In this document: positions 1-11,097 of the stretch, in pieces
Layout of the letters: every line of letters starts with the position of its first letter
Numbering within the stretch: position 1 is the stretch's first letter
Translations under genes and position numbers: made by a program
NCBI GenBank assembly: GCA_027604685.1
Contig: JADHYX010000265.1
Span: 1-30,433 of the forward strand
DNA: 30,433 bases
From: Lobulomyces angularis
Lineage: Eukaryota; Chytridiomycota; Chytridiomycetes; Lobulomycetales; Lobulomycetaceae
Direction of reading: 5' to 3'
The notes under the pieces: generated by a model
What the model was told of the DNA's origin: nothing
Database searches by the model: none
The model's input: only the letters and a program-made list of their open reading frames with translations

Positions 1-254
1 TTTTTTTTTTTTTTTTTTATTATCAATTTCACTTTGTTCTTGGAGTTTTTTTTTTCTTCCAGAAAAGTAAAATGAATTTTTAAACTTTTTTTTATGGAGG
101 ATATTAGAAATTAATCAAATAAAGTTTACATTTATTTTAAATTGAGTTTTTTATTTTGAGTATCTAACTTAAAAAAAAACGATAACTCCACGAAATTGCT
201 GTTTACGGAAAGTACAATAATTGTTCTCTTTGACAATTTTAAAAGGTATTTCAC
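1..254. other. AT-rich left edge, no gene seen
   Basis: Begins with an 18-base T run and is largely A/T homopolymer. It lies beyond the stop codon of the minus-strand glutamine synthetase and is probably its 3' flank. A short less-repetitive stretch near 180-240 shows no supportable reading frame. Confidence 0.6.
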
Positions 255-2152
255 CTAATATCTTTTTGCTAAATAGCTAACTGGATTTTTAGAGGTTTTC
301 AAAAATTCAACTTCATGCCACTTTATTTTTAAAAATGTTTCAAAAAGGTCAGTTTGCATACCTTTAATATATCATGTTAAAAAAAACCCATCCATTTATT
401 TGTAAATATACCCTTCCTTAAAACCTCATTTTTTTCCAAATGATGTAAAGTAACTTCCAGTGAGTTTGGAAGTCTTTCCAATTTTAAATTTTTTACTTCC
501 AAAACTGTTTCAAAGTCAGCAGGATCCTGAAATTTATTAAAGTCAACTCAACTTATTTGATCATTACCAAATTGCATGGTGGAGGCAACGAAAGATCATT
601 TTCTAAACCTTCTAAGGCACAAAATACTATTGCCCCAATTCCAAGATATGGATTAGCAAAACCTATTTAAGAAAATGAATAAAATTATTTGCCAATAATT
701 CTCATGTTCTAACCATCAAAACATTTAACCTCAAAATTAGTTAATTTTCCATTAGGGGAGCAGATTCTAATTGGAGCTTCCCTATTTTCAAACCCCCAAC
801 ATTTCCAAGCACCAGCCCAGCAATAATCTGCTAATCTTAAATAAGAATTTGGATTAGGCATTGTTATCGAACACAACGCAGGCAAATTTTTCAATAAACC
901 AGCAATAAATTTCCTAGTTTCCTCGGATAAATCCTCTATTTCGAGTGCTTCCTTACCACTATGTAAATTTGAGTTTGCAGCTGTAATATTGTTCCCATTT
1001 CGCCTATGTTAAAATTCTTACATTATAATTCAATTCATTACTGGTAATAATACCATAATGATAAATGCAAGTGGCATGAATTGGCTGCTTGATTAGCAAA
1101 AACCTAAAAAAGAATAGGTATACAAAAATTATGAAATACGTGGAATACTTTTGAGACAAATGTTGCGTTAACTCCATAAAGAGCAGCAACATGTTTAATA
1201 GTTTCTTTAGTGAAAATTAAGTTATCTGCTGAATTTAACACGTCACCATATTCAAGAGCCTAAAGAATTACATTTTTCCAAAAGTATTTTCAAAACGTAC
1301 AATTTCAAACTGCCCATTTGCACTTTCCGCGTGAAACATAGTGACTTCAATCCCTTGTTCTTTCAAATTCTTAACAATTTTATCCATTATTTCTGCAGCA
1401 CCACCTTTTTTTGGATTAAAGGCAGCAGTTTCGCTGTAAACAGTTTCATCCAATGGCAAAATGTTGCCAGATTCATCAAAACCAGTATACAATGTAAATT
1501 CAATCTCAAACCCTAATTTTTAATAATCTCATTTTTTTTTATAAAAAAGAAATTGATTATTACCAGCTTTTAAAGTTATTCCAAATTTTTTTTTTAATAG
1601 ATCTAAGCCTTTTTCCAAAAAAAATCTTGGATCTCTTGAAAATCTTTCACCATTTCTTTGCACCATTATTGTCAGTACTCCGCTATGATTTTTATAGTAA
1701 GGGAGCTGTCTAAGAGTAGAAATTATTGGCTTTAGCTGAAATTCACCTATGGCTTTCATTGTAAACAAAAAGATATTAATATAACTGTTCCTTGAAAATT
1801 TTAAAAAATTTTCCTTAAAACGATGAGATACCTGTTCCATTAATTACTTTATCATACTAAAATGTTACAACACAAAATGAACATAAAAAAATATGAAATA
1901 CCATGAATGGCATAGACATCAGTGCATTTGTACATCCAACACCTTCATATGTAACTAAGTTGAATCTAAGAAAAAGTTTAAATAAGTTTTGCACCAATAA
2001 TTTCACCTATTCGTTGGGATTATTTTGCATCGAACAACTGAAGAAATATCTGTTGATTTTGAGTAAATTAGCACAATGAAGAATACAAAAATCGTAATAA
2101 TACCGCACCAAATCAGCCTGACATGCTCAACATCATCAATAATACTTTGCAT
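255..2152 (-). CDS. Glutamine synthetase A (GSI/FluG-lengsin type), 12 exons
   Basis: A GSI-fold glutamate-ammonia (or gamma-glutamyl-amine) ligase of about 449 residues. Splicing eleven 41-75 nt GT-AG introns joins a complete protein from ATG at 2152 to TAG at 255. In order: the beta-grasp N-terminus (RLIWCD then RCKIIPTNR), GEFQLKP, the metal-binding EIEF, HAESANGQFE (metal and glutamate ligands), an altered ATP motif NSCHLHLSL, NSYLRL, and FENREAPIRI (phosphate-binding arginines), then the helical C-terminus ending in AKRY. The usual K-P and glycine-rich ATP motif is degenerate here, although the HxH remains. The type is bacterial/FluG/plant-nodulin-like, not the ordinary eukaryotic GSII. 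It lies 205 bp downstream of the citrulline hydrolase on the same strand. Substrate could be an amine other than ammonia. The family call is firm; activity is not. Confidence 0.93.
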
Positions 2153-2357
2153 CTGAAATTTTAAGGGTTTATATTTTAACTACATGATAAAAAATAAATA
2201 TTTAAAAGAAAAAAAATCTATAAAAGGTAGACTACAAATTAAATAATTTTAAAATATTCACAGTATATTAAAGCAAACTGTGTAAATTTAACTTATCAAT
2301 TCCTACTTTATTTTATATTTCCATCAAAACAAAATGGAAAATTCAGTAAAGCTGCAC

Positions 2358-3410
2358 TCAGTATAATTCGCACAACATACATCTGACGGAGCCACCTCCA
2401 CTATGAAAAATTGGGTTTTAATTCTCTTTAATTTAAAACCTTACATATTTTCTATCGTTTCAATATCTACCCCAACAATTTCGTTAACATATTTTAAAAT
2501 TTGGTCTATTTGACTAGGTCTTAAATTTTTTTTGGCCCTAATGGAGAAAATAAATGAGAAAAAAAAACATTTTATTACTACCTTGCGCTCATAAACAGAA
2601 ATTTTTTATCTCTTTTTGAATTTGTAACTTCCAGACAATTTCCACAAAAATTTGATACTTGGTCAAGAGTAATGTCAATAATTTCTAAGCCATCTTTTTT
2701 TAATTGATCAGTTAGCAGATTTCGTTCAGATAGGGGAATAGATTCTAAACAAATTACCGTGTATCCTGTACCAATAGCCATCACACAATTAGTATGATAA
2801 ATTGGGATACCATTTTTGTCGAAACTGTGATATGATATAGGTTTGTAACCTAAAAATTCAGAAACGTAATTGAAAAGCTTCTCACTACTTCTTTCACTCA
2901 ATGCAAGGTAAGCGGTTTTTTTCAATCTGTTGAAAATAATTGAACCTGTTGATTCTAAATATAATGGATTAGCTTCGTTTTCATGAAAAGAAAGATCTAA
3001 AACTTTTCCAATTTTAAATTTTTCTTTAATACAGTCAATAATGTCAACTCGTCTTTCAAGTCTTCGATTTTGAACTTTTACTGGGTACAAAACTAGAGTA
3101 TTTTCAGTGGTTTCTTTAGTCGAATGTGTTGAATTCCAGTTGTTGCAAAATAAAGAATCTGGTGTACTTTCCAAGGAATCGAAAACTTCATAATAAAATA
3201 TGAAAAAAAATTTAAAAAAACTGTACCAGTAACTTCTATATCCCTTTCGACCAAATTCTTGTGTAAATTATCAAATTCCTTAGTAACAACTTCGTTGAGT
3301 TCTTGTTGAGAAAGAGAAGTCGAACTCATGTAAGGATTATCCCTTGCTGCTTCTTCATTAAAATAGAATTTAACTGGTTTAACCAAAAGGATGGAATTGC
3401 TAGACTGCAT
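2358..3410 (-). CDS. ctlX-like: Citrulline hydrolase CtlX-like (amidinotransferase superfamily), 4 exons
   Basis: Guanidine/ureido-modifying enzyme of the ADI/DDAH/amidinotransferase fold, closest by motif to bacterial CtlX, which is annotated as hydrolysing citrulline to ornithine with release of ammonia. Exons are 3410-3227, 3185-2582, 2537-2445 and 2400-2358, giving 307 residues, the usual CtlX length. Seen in order: FNEEAARDNPYM (18-28), PDSLFCNNW (70-78), LESTGS (128-133), the catalytic histidine in YHTN (181-184), FCGNCLE (231-237) and the catalytic cysteine in GGGSVRCM (Cys301). All key residues are present, so it should be active. The last intron splits the catalytic loop just before the GGGS. 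The bacterial-type sequence suggests old lateral transfer, but the three short host-style introns show it is long resident. Exact substrate (citrulline versus methylated arginine) is inferred. Confidence 0.93.
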
Positions 3411-4621
3411 CTTTTACTTGATTTTGAAATTAGTTGTGTTTTTTAACTTATTTATAAAAAAATTACTCCGAAAGTATATTTTTAATAAAAAATAATTTCA
3501 GTAAATGAAACTTGATTTGTATTAATTAATAATGTAAACTCCGCTTTTTTTTTTAGTTTAGATTCACTACTGTCTAGACCTGCCACTGAACGTGGAACTG
3601 AAATACTTTCACCAATGTTAACACCATGTTGACCATAGATTTTGAAATAGGCTTAATTCGATTGAAATTTTTCTGAAGAGGATAAAAAATAATCTAATAT
3701 TATTCTCACAGTTCGAACAATTTCCTCTTCCTATATGCTTTTGTAATATGAAAAATAAACTGCTGTGTGGATCCAATTTAAATACTTACTCTTATTTATT
3801 ATTAAAAAATTGGTATTGAAGAAATTAATTACAAGAAACTACAACTTAAACTTCCAAATGAACTTATCTTCCAATTTTTAGATTCCTTGCAAAGTGGATT
3901 TCCAATTATTTTGGTCCTCACATTGTTAACGTTAACCAAAATATAAGTCCCTACCAAATTTCTTTTAGTTAAATTTCTATTTATTCCTTTTTTTATTTAT
4001 GTTTAACTTTTTTTTTTTTGTAGTTATTTCTTTGAAAATATTTTTGTATATTCTTGTATCTTATGTAACAGCATGGTAGTGATAACGATTTTTAACTGCA
4101 ATTGTAATAATAGAAAAAAAGTAGGTTTACGATAAGGTAGCATGATTTGTTAAAATAGCAAAAATAACGTTTGGATGATATAACATTTACAATTTTCTTT
4201 ACTCAGTTTGAAATTTCAAAACATAGTGTAGCTTCTGAAAACTAAGCATTAAATACTAAATAGTACTTCTAACAATATAAATAAAAGGTTAGGAAAAAAA
4301 AATATCGTTGACATTTTGAGTAAACATATTTTATTTTTTGAACTTCCTAATGATCATAATAAAGTATGCAACAGAATTCATCTTTAACAATTCATCTCTA
4401 TAGTTATTTAAGCAATTTATCTTTGTTATTATTGATTTCAACAATACGTAAACATTACTATTTAAATAATTTGATTTTTTTACAAAAAAAAAATATACAA
4501 TATTTTACTTTTGATACTTTTGTGAATCACAATTGCTCAACATTTGGCCTTCAAATTTGTAAATTTTACATCATTCTTAGCTAATTTTATTTTAGATTAA
4601 ACATAAATTTTTAAGTGGAAA
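3411..4621. other. Long divergent intergenic region, possible gene relics
   Basis: The largest gap in the window, between the divergent citrulline hydrolase and PPR genes. Most is A/T-rich. Two patches are less simple. On the minus strand around 3535-3650 an open stretch includes the peptide ISVPRSVAGLDSSE. On the plus strand 3806-3946 is open and includes LKLPNELIFQFLDSL, which resembles the start of an F-box. Neither has a convincing start, splice context or continuation. A 72-codon ORF at 4366-4584 is hydrophobic and A/T-biased and I do not call it a gene. Confidence 0.4.
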
Positions 4622-7143
4622 ATGATGAAACCAATTGAAACGAAACATTTAAGTTTTTTAAAGTCTAATATAGTAAGATGATATATCAGCATTGATTTTA
4701 AAATTTTAAAATTACATAGGTAGCAACTCAGTATTTAAAAAGCAACCAGTATTTATATCCGAAATTTTATTTCATTAATTACAATTCCTATACCAAAAAT
4801 TGTACTGCGAACTTAACAGTTGATGCTGTTGAGTCAAATCCTGATACCCAAAATATACCTAACACATTTTCAGTTGAAAAGACTTCGGATACCACTTCTT
4901 TAAGGTATCTATTTTATCCTCAGTTATCGCCTGGCAAGAAAGTTCGTAAACTAGGGGATCCTTTTCTTAGCAATCCGATAAAAGATGAGAAGATAAATCA
5001 TTTAATAAAAACTGAAGCTCGTCCCTCTTATGTGGTACGATACTATGACAGCACAATTAAGGAGGGTTTTATCTTACTACCTGAAACAGTTTTGGCATAC
5101 ATGCAATTTTTGGCAAAGCATACTAGAGAATATGACTTGTACAAAGCATTTGTTAGAGTGAAATACCCTACTATTGAGCACTGTACCACGTTTATCGACC
5201 TTTACAGTTTGTGGCAAAATGATATTCGAATATTGGAATATTTTGTATTTTTACAAAATTATGGATTCAAACCAACTACTGCAAACTATAATGCCTTACT
5301 TCATTCTTGTCGATATTTTAATTATAGAAAAGTTGAGAGATATTTTAATGATATGATAATGTGCGGAGTTCAACCGAACGCGAACACATACAATACCCTG
5401 ATACTTGCGCTGCTTCCTAAAAATGTGTCGAAAGCAGAATTTTATTATCATGAATCGAAAAGAGCAGGTCACCCTTGTCATTCTGAAGTAGTTTACAACA
5501 ACTTTTGCGCTACATTAATGGTAACCAACGATTATAAAAAAATGGATTACTTTTCTCTGGAAGCAGAAAAATATGGCATTAAATTGAATGTCAACTACTA
5601 TCGAAGTTTGTTTAATTTCTTTTTCAAATCGAAAGATGTTGACAAATATATACACTATTTTCAAAAATTGAAAACTGAAGGAGCGCCAATTGATTCTGTT
5701 ACTTGGAATAGCGTTCTTTTGGCTTATTTAAATTCTGATCAGTTTGAGGAAGCGTATCTCTGTTTTACCGAGATGTTATCAAAAGAAATTAAACCTTTTA
5801 AGGAAATACCTAATCAACTAGTGCTAGAATCTGTGAAAGGTAAAAATCTGTATAGGGTGCAAGCACTGTATAAAATAGCTAAAGAATTTGGAGAAGTGGA
5901 AATAAAAACCTTTCCTTTTTTAATAAGTGGATTTCTACACGCATTAAATTTTAATAAAGTTGATTATTACCTAAAAGAAATGGATGCTCTGGGACTTTTG
6001 ATTACAAAGGAATCATATTTATTTTTACAGAAATGCTTTTTGGAAATCAGCAGTGTCAGCAGGGTGGATTTTTTTAAATATTATTTTCATAAAGTATCAT
6101 TAAGCGTTAATCCTTTAAGTAGAAAATTTCTAAAGTTTTGTATTGTCAATTATATAAAAGCTGATATTTTTGATCGTCATGTTGGAGAGGATGAAAAAAA
6201 ATTTCTGGATTCTTTTAGAATTGATGACGAAATTAATACTCAAGTATCAGATTATATAAAATATTCAAGTAACATTGCCAAATTCAATGTTGATTTTTTG
6301 GTTAATCAATTGAAACTGAGAAGCTCTGATACTTACATCTTCAATGTTGTTTTAAATTACTACTGTACAATCGGAAATTTTGAAAGAGTTGAAACCCTAT
6401 ATAATGATATGGAGCAATTTGGTATTGCTCCCAATATTGATACATATAACTGCTTAATTCGTACATTTTCCAAATTCAGCTTCGAAAAAGCAACTTTTTT
6501 TTTTGAGTTGATGTTAGGTAATGAAATCACCCCTAGTACTCGCACTTACAGCAATTATCTCTTTTTGAGTGTTGATATCGATGTTGAAATGATTTTTGAA
6601 AGAATGAAAGTTTTACCAGAGTTCAATGTTCAACCAGATATTCTAATCTGGACTGCAATTATGGTGTGCTTTACAAGATGCGGTGAACATTTAACAGCAT
6701 TAAGAATTTTTCAAACCGTAACTAATACGTTACCCAAGGAAATTTCAGAATTAAAATTACCATTACTACCAGAAAAAAGTTTGGAGCTGGGGGATGCTGC
6801 TTCAGCGAACGAATTCTTTTTTGCGTCTTTAAATAATTGTGTAGAAGGAAATCAGCATGATGACCTTGTAGCCGTTTGGAGCTATGCAATAAATTCCAAG
6901 TATAAGCTGGAGACTAAGATATTAAATATTTACTTAAAAGGATTGCTTCAATTTGGAAAAATCGATGAAGTTTTTAATATATATAAAGAGCAATTGAATT
7001 TAGAGAGCAATTTTCAAAACAGCGATCTTAGCTATATCAAAATTGATTTTACAACATATACCACAGTAGTATTGGGCTTAAAAAATTTAGGTAGATTAGA
7101 TTTAGTACAGGAAATCATTTCTCTTAAAATTTTTTACACTTAA
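4622..7143 (+). CDS. Pentatricopeptide repeat (PPR) protein, 2 exons
   Basis: RNA-binding helical-repeat protein, most likely acting in mitochondrial RNA processing or translation. Exon 1 is 4622-4672 (17 codons from a double ATG), intron 4673-4719 (GTAAGA...TAG), exon 2 4720-7143, giving 824 residues. The phase-0 splice joins the frame that is open back to 4720, so the GTG at 5032 is not the start. PPR units are clear around residues 200-270 (pattern YNALLHSC...FNDMIMCGVQPNANTYNTLI) and 560-620 (ETLYNDMEQFGIAPNIDTYN), with weaker helical repeats between and after. The N-terminus is rich in Lys, Tyr and Asn and could be a mitochondrial presequence. It has a single intron whereas neighbours average six or more. 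Which fungal PPR it matches (for example CCM1-like) cannot be decided by eye. Confidence 0.9.
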
Positions 7144-7503
7144 ATTTTTTTAGTTAAACTTTGATATACTAAAATAGATAAAAATAATAGGAATTAATAC
7201 AGCAAATTTGGTTAGTTTCAATAGAAATCAAATTTTTTTTTTTTTATTGCCAATCAATTTTTGTATAAAAAAAAATTAAAAAAAAAAAAATAATAATAAT
7301 AATAATAAAAACAAACACAAATAACAATAAATTAAAAAAAAAATAAAATAAAATACAAATATTTTTTTTTACGTTTACATTTAATTTCTATTTTTTATTT
7401 TATCTTCTCATTGTAAGAAAAGTAAAACAATTTAAAAAAAAATTAATTATATAAATTTAAAAAAGTTTTTAAGTAGAAACAGAAGTTTGATTTATTTAGA
7501 AAA
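7144..7503. repeat. Low-complexity intergenic with AAT-type microsatellite
   Basis: Between PPR gene and the next plus-strand gene. It consists of A and T runs, with an imperfect AAT trinucleotide repeat around 7289-7310 followed by A-rich tracts with scattered C. No reading frame or site is visible. Confidence 0.6.
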
Positions 7504-8836
7504 ATGAAATTACTTAATACGCAATATTCAGAATTTACTGATTCGTTTCAACCCCCACTTCCAAAAAAGTTGCCAGGGATTACTAACTCAAAAAAGCATA
7601 ATAAGGATGTAATGCATCTGGACTCCCCTGAAAGGATATGGGAGTACGGATACAAAGTACATTAATTTATTTGTTGTAATTAAAGTACTTATACTTTATT
7701 TTTTTTTTTTTTTTATTTTATTAATCAAAAAAAGAACGATTTTTCTACTACTCAAAGTCAGGATTATTCCAACAAGTTTATAGATAAGCACAGATTATGC
7801 AAAGAAATTCCTCCATACAAAAACTATAGAGATGAAGTAGGGTTATATAACAATAGAATTTCAAACGTTCAAGTATGGTGTAAACTAGGCTTAAACAATG
7901 CCAATGAAGTTTTACAGCAACGGTAAATATTTGTTGACTTTTCTGTAGCTTAATATAATTATATGAAGAATGTTGAAACTTTCAGGCCCTAAGATTATTA
8001 CTCCTCCAGACCATCGCTTGTACGATATATAATTTATTTCATAACTATTTTATAATTTATTGGCAGGTTTACTGATACAACTTACCGTCTTGACTATAAA
8101 GTAAAAGGGTTTGAATTGAATGTTGATAATAGACTTTCAAAGCAAGGAAAGATTGTGAATAAGGTAGGCAGTAAACGCCAAAAATAAAATATATATATAT
8201 CATAAAAAAAAATGATCATTTATAAATTATATATCTTTATTTTTATTGGACAATTTAAAAACCAAATCATCATAATTTTTTTTTAGCATGAAATAAATGA
8301 TGACAAGATAGTCAACAAAAGATTTGAAGCGTTAAAAAAAACCAAAGAAGACCAAAAACACAATTATTATATTTCAAATGTAACTTCGGTTGGTGATCTG
8401 CAAGCCAAAAAAAGTGGTAAGCAGAATTTTATGGATAATATAATACTGGCAAAACCAAACGAAAGAATCGTTAACAGAGGAATTTGTAACCATCCAAAAG
8501 AAGTGCCTTTAGGAAATGTAACAAGATATATATATATAAATTTTTTCCTTTTAAACTTAAAATTGCTATTAGATACACTATGATAAAGGAGGAGATATTG
8601 GGTTAAGAGGTCCAAAAGATAACTTCAAGGAACGATACAGTATTGAAGTCATTCCAAAAGTGTGGAGCTGCAAAGAAGGAAACATTAATGATAGTACCCA
8701 GCTAAATTGCATTAAAAATTATCAATACTATAAAAATTTTACCAGCGAAAATAAATTAAGTGGTGATCATTTAAAATATTTACGAGGTGAAGCAATAAAC
8801 AGACTTGTCAATAGGGGGATTGAAAAAAATAGGTAA
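7504..8836 (+). CDS. Unrecognised basic protein with repeated (K/R)(I/L)VN(K/R) motif, 5 exons
   Basis: I do not recognise this protein. The model starts at ATG 7504, uses four GT-AG introns (the second is unusually long, about 143 nt, ending TTGGCAG near 8066) and stops at 8834-8836, giving about 290 residues. It is hydrophilic, rich in Lys, Asn, Arg and Tyr, with no signal peptide or membrane segment. Visible elements: SPERIWEYGYK near residue 41, then four copies of a short motif (KIVNKHE, KIVNKRF, RIVNRGI, RLVNRGI), and GLRGPKDNFKERYS near residue 233. Short repeated charged motifs without a globular domain are seen in microtubule-associated or flagellar inner-wall proteins, but that is only a guess. 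The exact first and second splice acceptors are the least certain parts. Confidence 0.7.
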
Positions 8837-9200
8837 TAACAAGATTTTTTTTGAAAATTTTTTTTAATATATTTGTATCAAGCTTGGAAAAAGTTGATGA
8901 TAGGTTTTTATTAACCACCACTGGTTGCACCTATGCAACTAATATAAGTACTGTTTGAAAAAAAATGAAGGATTAAGATATATACTATTTGCAACTCTGA
9001 AGGCAATTTGATTCTTGGTTATTTTTATATTTTATATTCTTTTGAAGGATAGGTTTTTTCATGTTTTAGCTCATTTTTTATCATGTCATATTATTTTTTA
9101 TATTCTTACAAAAACAACTATCTTCGATATAATTTTAAAATACCTGCAAATTTTGCCAAAAACATATAAATGAAAATACTGAAATAAAGTGACAGAATAT
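8837..9200. other. Convergent intergenic with small perfect hairpin
   Basis: Between the 3' ends of the unknown gene and RidA. At 8924-8939 GTTGCA-CCTA-TGCAAC forms a perfect 6-bp stem. A TTGATGA at about 8894 and a CTGA near 8997 vaguely recall box C and D, but there is no terminal stem, so I do not call a snoRNA. Otherwise A/T-rich. Confidence 0.4.
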
Positions 9201-10049
9201 TTAAGCATTTGCAACTGCAACGCATTCAATTTCCACCAAAACGTCTCTAGGTAATCTGGCAACCTCAACTACAATAATTCATCAAGTGAAAACTTTATAT
9301 ATTTTTTTTTACCCGCAGATCTTGCAGGATTGTGAGTGTTAAAAAATTCACTATAAACTGCATTCATCTTAGCAAAATCGTTCTTTAAAATTAAGTTATT
9401 AAAATCATATAAAACGTAAAAAAAAAAATATTGATACCATATCTTTTAAAAAGACAGTTGTTTTTACAACATTATCTAATTTACTGTTACTTGCCAATAA
9501 AACTTCTTTTAAATTTTCAAGAGCTGGATATTTATAATAAAAACAAATTTAACTATATCAGATAGTGGCAAACCTTGACGTGTCTGAACTTGAATGTTAC
9601 TTTCACCACCTTCGACTAAAGTCATTGTTTTTGGATCTAAAAATATTTTTTAAGGTTTTTAATAATAAATGCATGGCAAATTAATATCTTTATTTTCTCA
9701 TATATACACACCAAAAGGGATCTATTTCAATTGAAAAAAAATGAAAAAAAAACCGTATAAAAAAAAGTATAAAGAAATATTGAAAAATCAAAAAACTTCA
9801 TACTTGACCGGAAGTATAAACAAAGCCATTAACAGAAATTGCTACAAAAAAATCCATTTAAAATTCAACAAACTAAGGTTCAAGTATTTTTTTTACAAAT
9901 TAAATTGATCAACTTTACTTACATTGGGAATATGGACCTATAGCTGCAGGAGCTTTATCGGTATGATTTACTTTTAAGATATGCTGCATTCTAATTGGAT
10001 TTGTTAAAGTAGGAATTTTTTTTAAATGATTAGAAAAATTTTTGAACAT
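9201..10049 (-). CDS. RidA family 2-iminobutanoate/2-iminopropanoate deaminase, 7 exons
   Basis: Deaminates reactive enamine/imine intermediates made by PLP enzymes such as threonine and serine dehydratases, releasing ammonia and protecting other enzymes. ATG at 10049, six introns, TAA at 9201-9203, 153 residues. The core matches RidA/Mmf1/UK114: APAAIGPYSQ (33-42), SVNGFVYTSGQIPFDP (45-60), the central helices, the substrate-binding arginine in NPARSAVEVARLPRD and the C-terminal VEIECVAVA. About 25 residues precede the core (MFKNFSNHLKKIP...), basic and able to form an amphipathic helix, so mitochondrial targeting as in yeast Mmf1 is plausible. It is 224 bp downstream of the ABA4-like gene on the same strand. 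Confidence 0.95.
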
Positions 10050-10273
10050 TTTAAAATAATTTGGAGAAAAGCGGATTAACTGCTAAATTAATTCAAAATT
10101 GATAACAAATTTAATTATTAAAAAAGCACCTTTCTATGTTGACTTCTTGTAAGAAATGTGAAGTTCATTCATCTTTTAAGATAACTATCAGAAAAATAAG
10201 TAGTTCCGTTATAAAATTCATATCATAATACAGGAATTTTATTTAATATAAAAGACTAATGGTAAAGCTCTCA

Positions 10274-10949
10274 CTAATACAATTTTGTGCTCTTATCAGT
10301 AGATAGATAATTAAAGGACTTAAAAGGAGTTGTTGCACCTAAAAATGGCCTTAAGAGAATGTATGAGCCGAATCCAACAGGTCCAAACATCAAGGTAGAA
10401 AATAAAAATGGTGCTGTATAGACTCTGCTAATTTGATTATCGGCAGCATCGTTTGAAATCAGCAAGCCAGTTAATAAATCAAACGCTAAATAGTGAACCC
10501 ACGCAGCTAAAAGTCCAGGTTCAGCTCCTAAAATTATTATCAAAAATTATTATCCTTAGAAAAAAATTTAATTTTTACCATTTCTAAAAAGATTCAAAAC
10601 TCCACTCCACGAAGAGAAATCAGGCATACCTTTGGAGTCAATCGCTTTAACTATGAGAATACCATAAATTGAGCAGTTAACTATGACAGAACCTATAAAT
10701 TGAAAAAAGAAATTTAAATTAAATTGTCAATAAAAAGAAAAAAAAAGAAAAACAAGGGAAAGTGAAAGTGAATAATCTTATTATGCATTCATCAACAAGA
10801 TAGTATAATAGCACTTAATTATTATTACCTTTAACAAATAACTTTGTATACTTCCATTTTGGAGCAACTGCTAATAAAATCCAACCAGGTAAAGCTACGT
10901 TTGAAGCAAATCTAAAAATGTGATGAATATTTTCTTCAATGATAGACAT
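10274..10949 (-). CDS. ABA4-like (DUF4281) multipass membrane protein, 3 exons
   Basis: Integral membrane protein of the family named for plant ABA4, needed for neoxanthin formation; members outside plants have no settled function. ATG at 10949, two introns (about 130 nt and 50 nt), TAG at 10274, 162 residues. Four hydrophobic segments are visible: residues about 12-30 (VALPGWILLAVAP), 42-56, 79-105 (AEPGLLAAWVHYLAFDLLTG) and 118-145 (FLFSTLMFGPVGFGSYILLR). The AAWVHYLAFDL and FGPVGFGSYILLR blocks are the family signature. The gene is divergent from the P450, with 413 bp between the starts. Finding it in an apparently non-photosynthetic genome is interesting; a carotenoid role cannot be inferred from sequence alone. 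Confidence 0.85.
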
Positions 10950-11041
10950 ATCGATTTTTTTATATATTTGTTAATAATAGTGTAACTAAAGCTGTGAGTT
11001 AACAAAAGTCAAACAAAAAATTAAAGTAATCTTAAAATTAA

Positions 11042-11069
11042 AATTTTTTAGAATGAATTTTTTAGAATG
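11042..11069. repeat. Perfect 14-bp tandem duplication
   Basis: AATTTTTTAGAATG occurs twice in immediate succession (11042-11055 and 11056-11069), next to the structured island in the ABA4-like/P450 gap. Likely replication slippage, or a paired protein-binding site. Confidence 0.8.
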
Positions 11070-11097
11070 GTGTCGACGGAGATTTTATTGTTCCGCC

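Noticed and set aside
4366..4584. 72-codon ORF starting with ATG
   Set aside because: Leu/Ile/Asn/Tyr-rich composition expected of A/T-rich DNA, no family features, sits in PPR 5' flank.
7950..8040. Extra exon GCCCTAAGATTATTACTCC in the unknown Lys/Asn-rich gene
   Set aside because: Using the preceding CTTTCAG acceptor gives a stop codon straight away.
8890..9005. Box C/D snoRNA from TTGATGA and CTGA
   Set aside because: No terminal stem and the boxes are single short words common in this composition.
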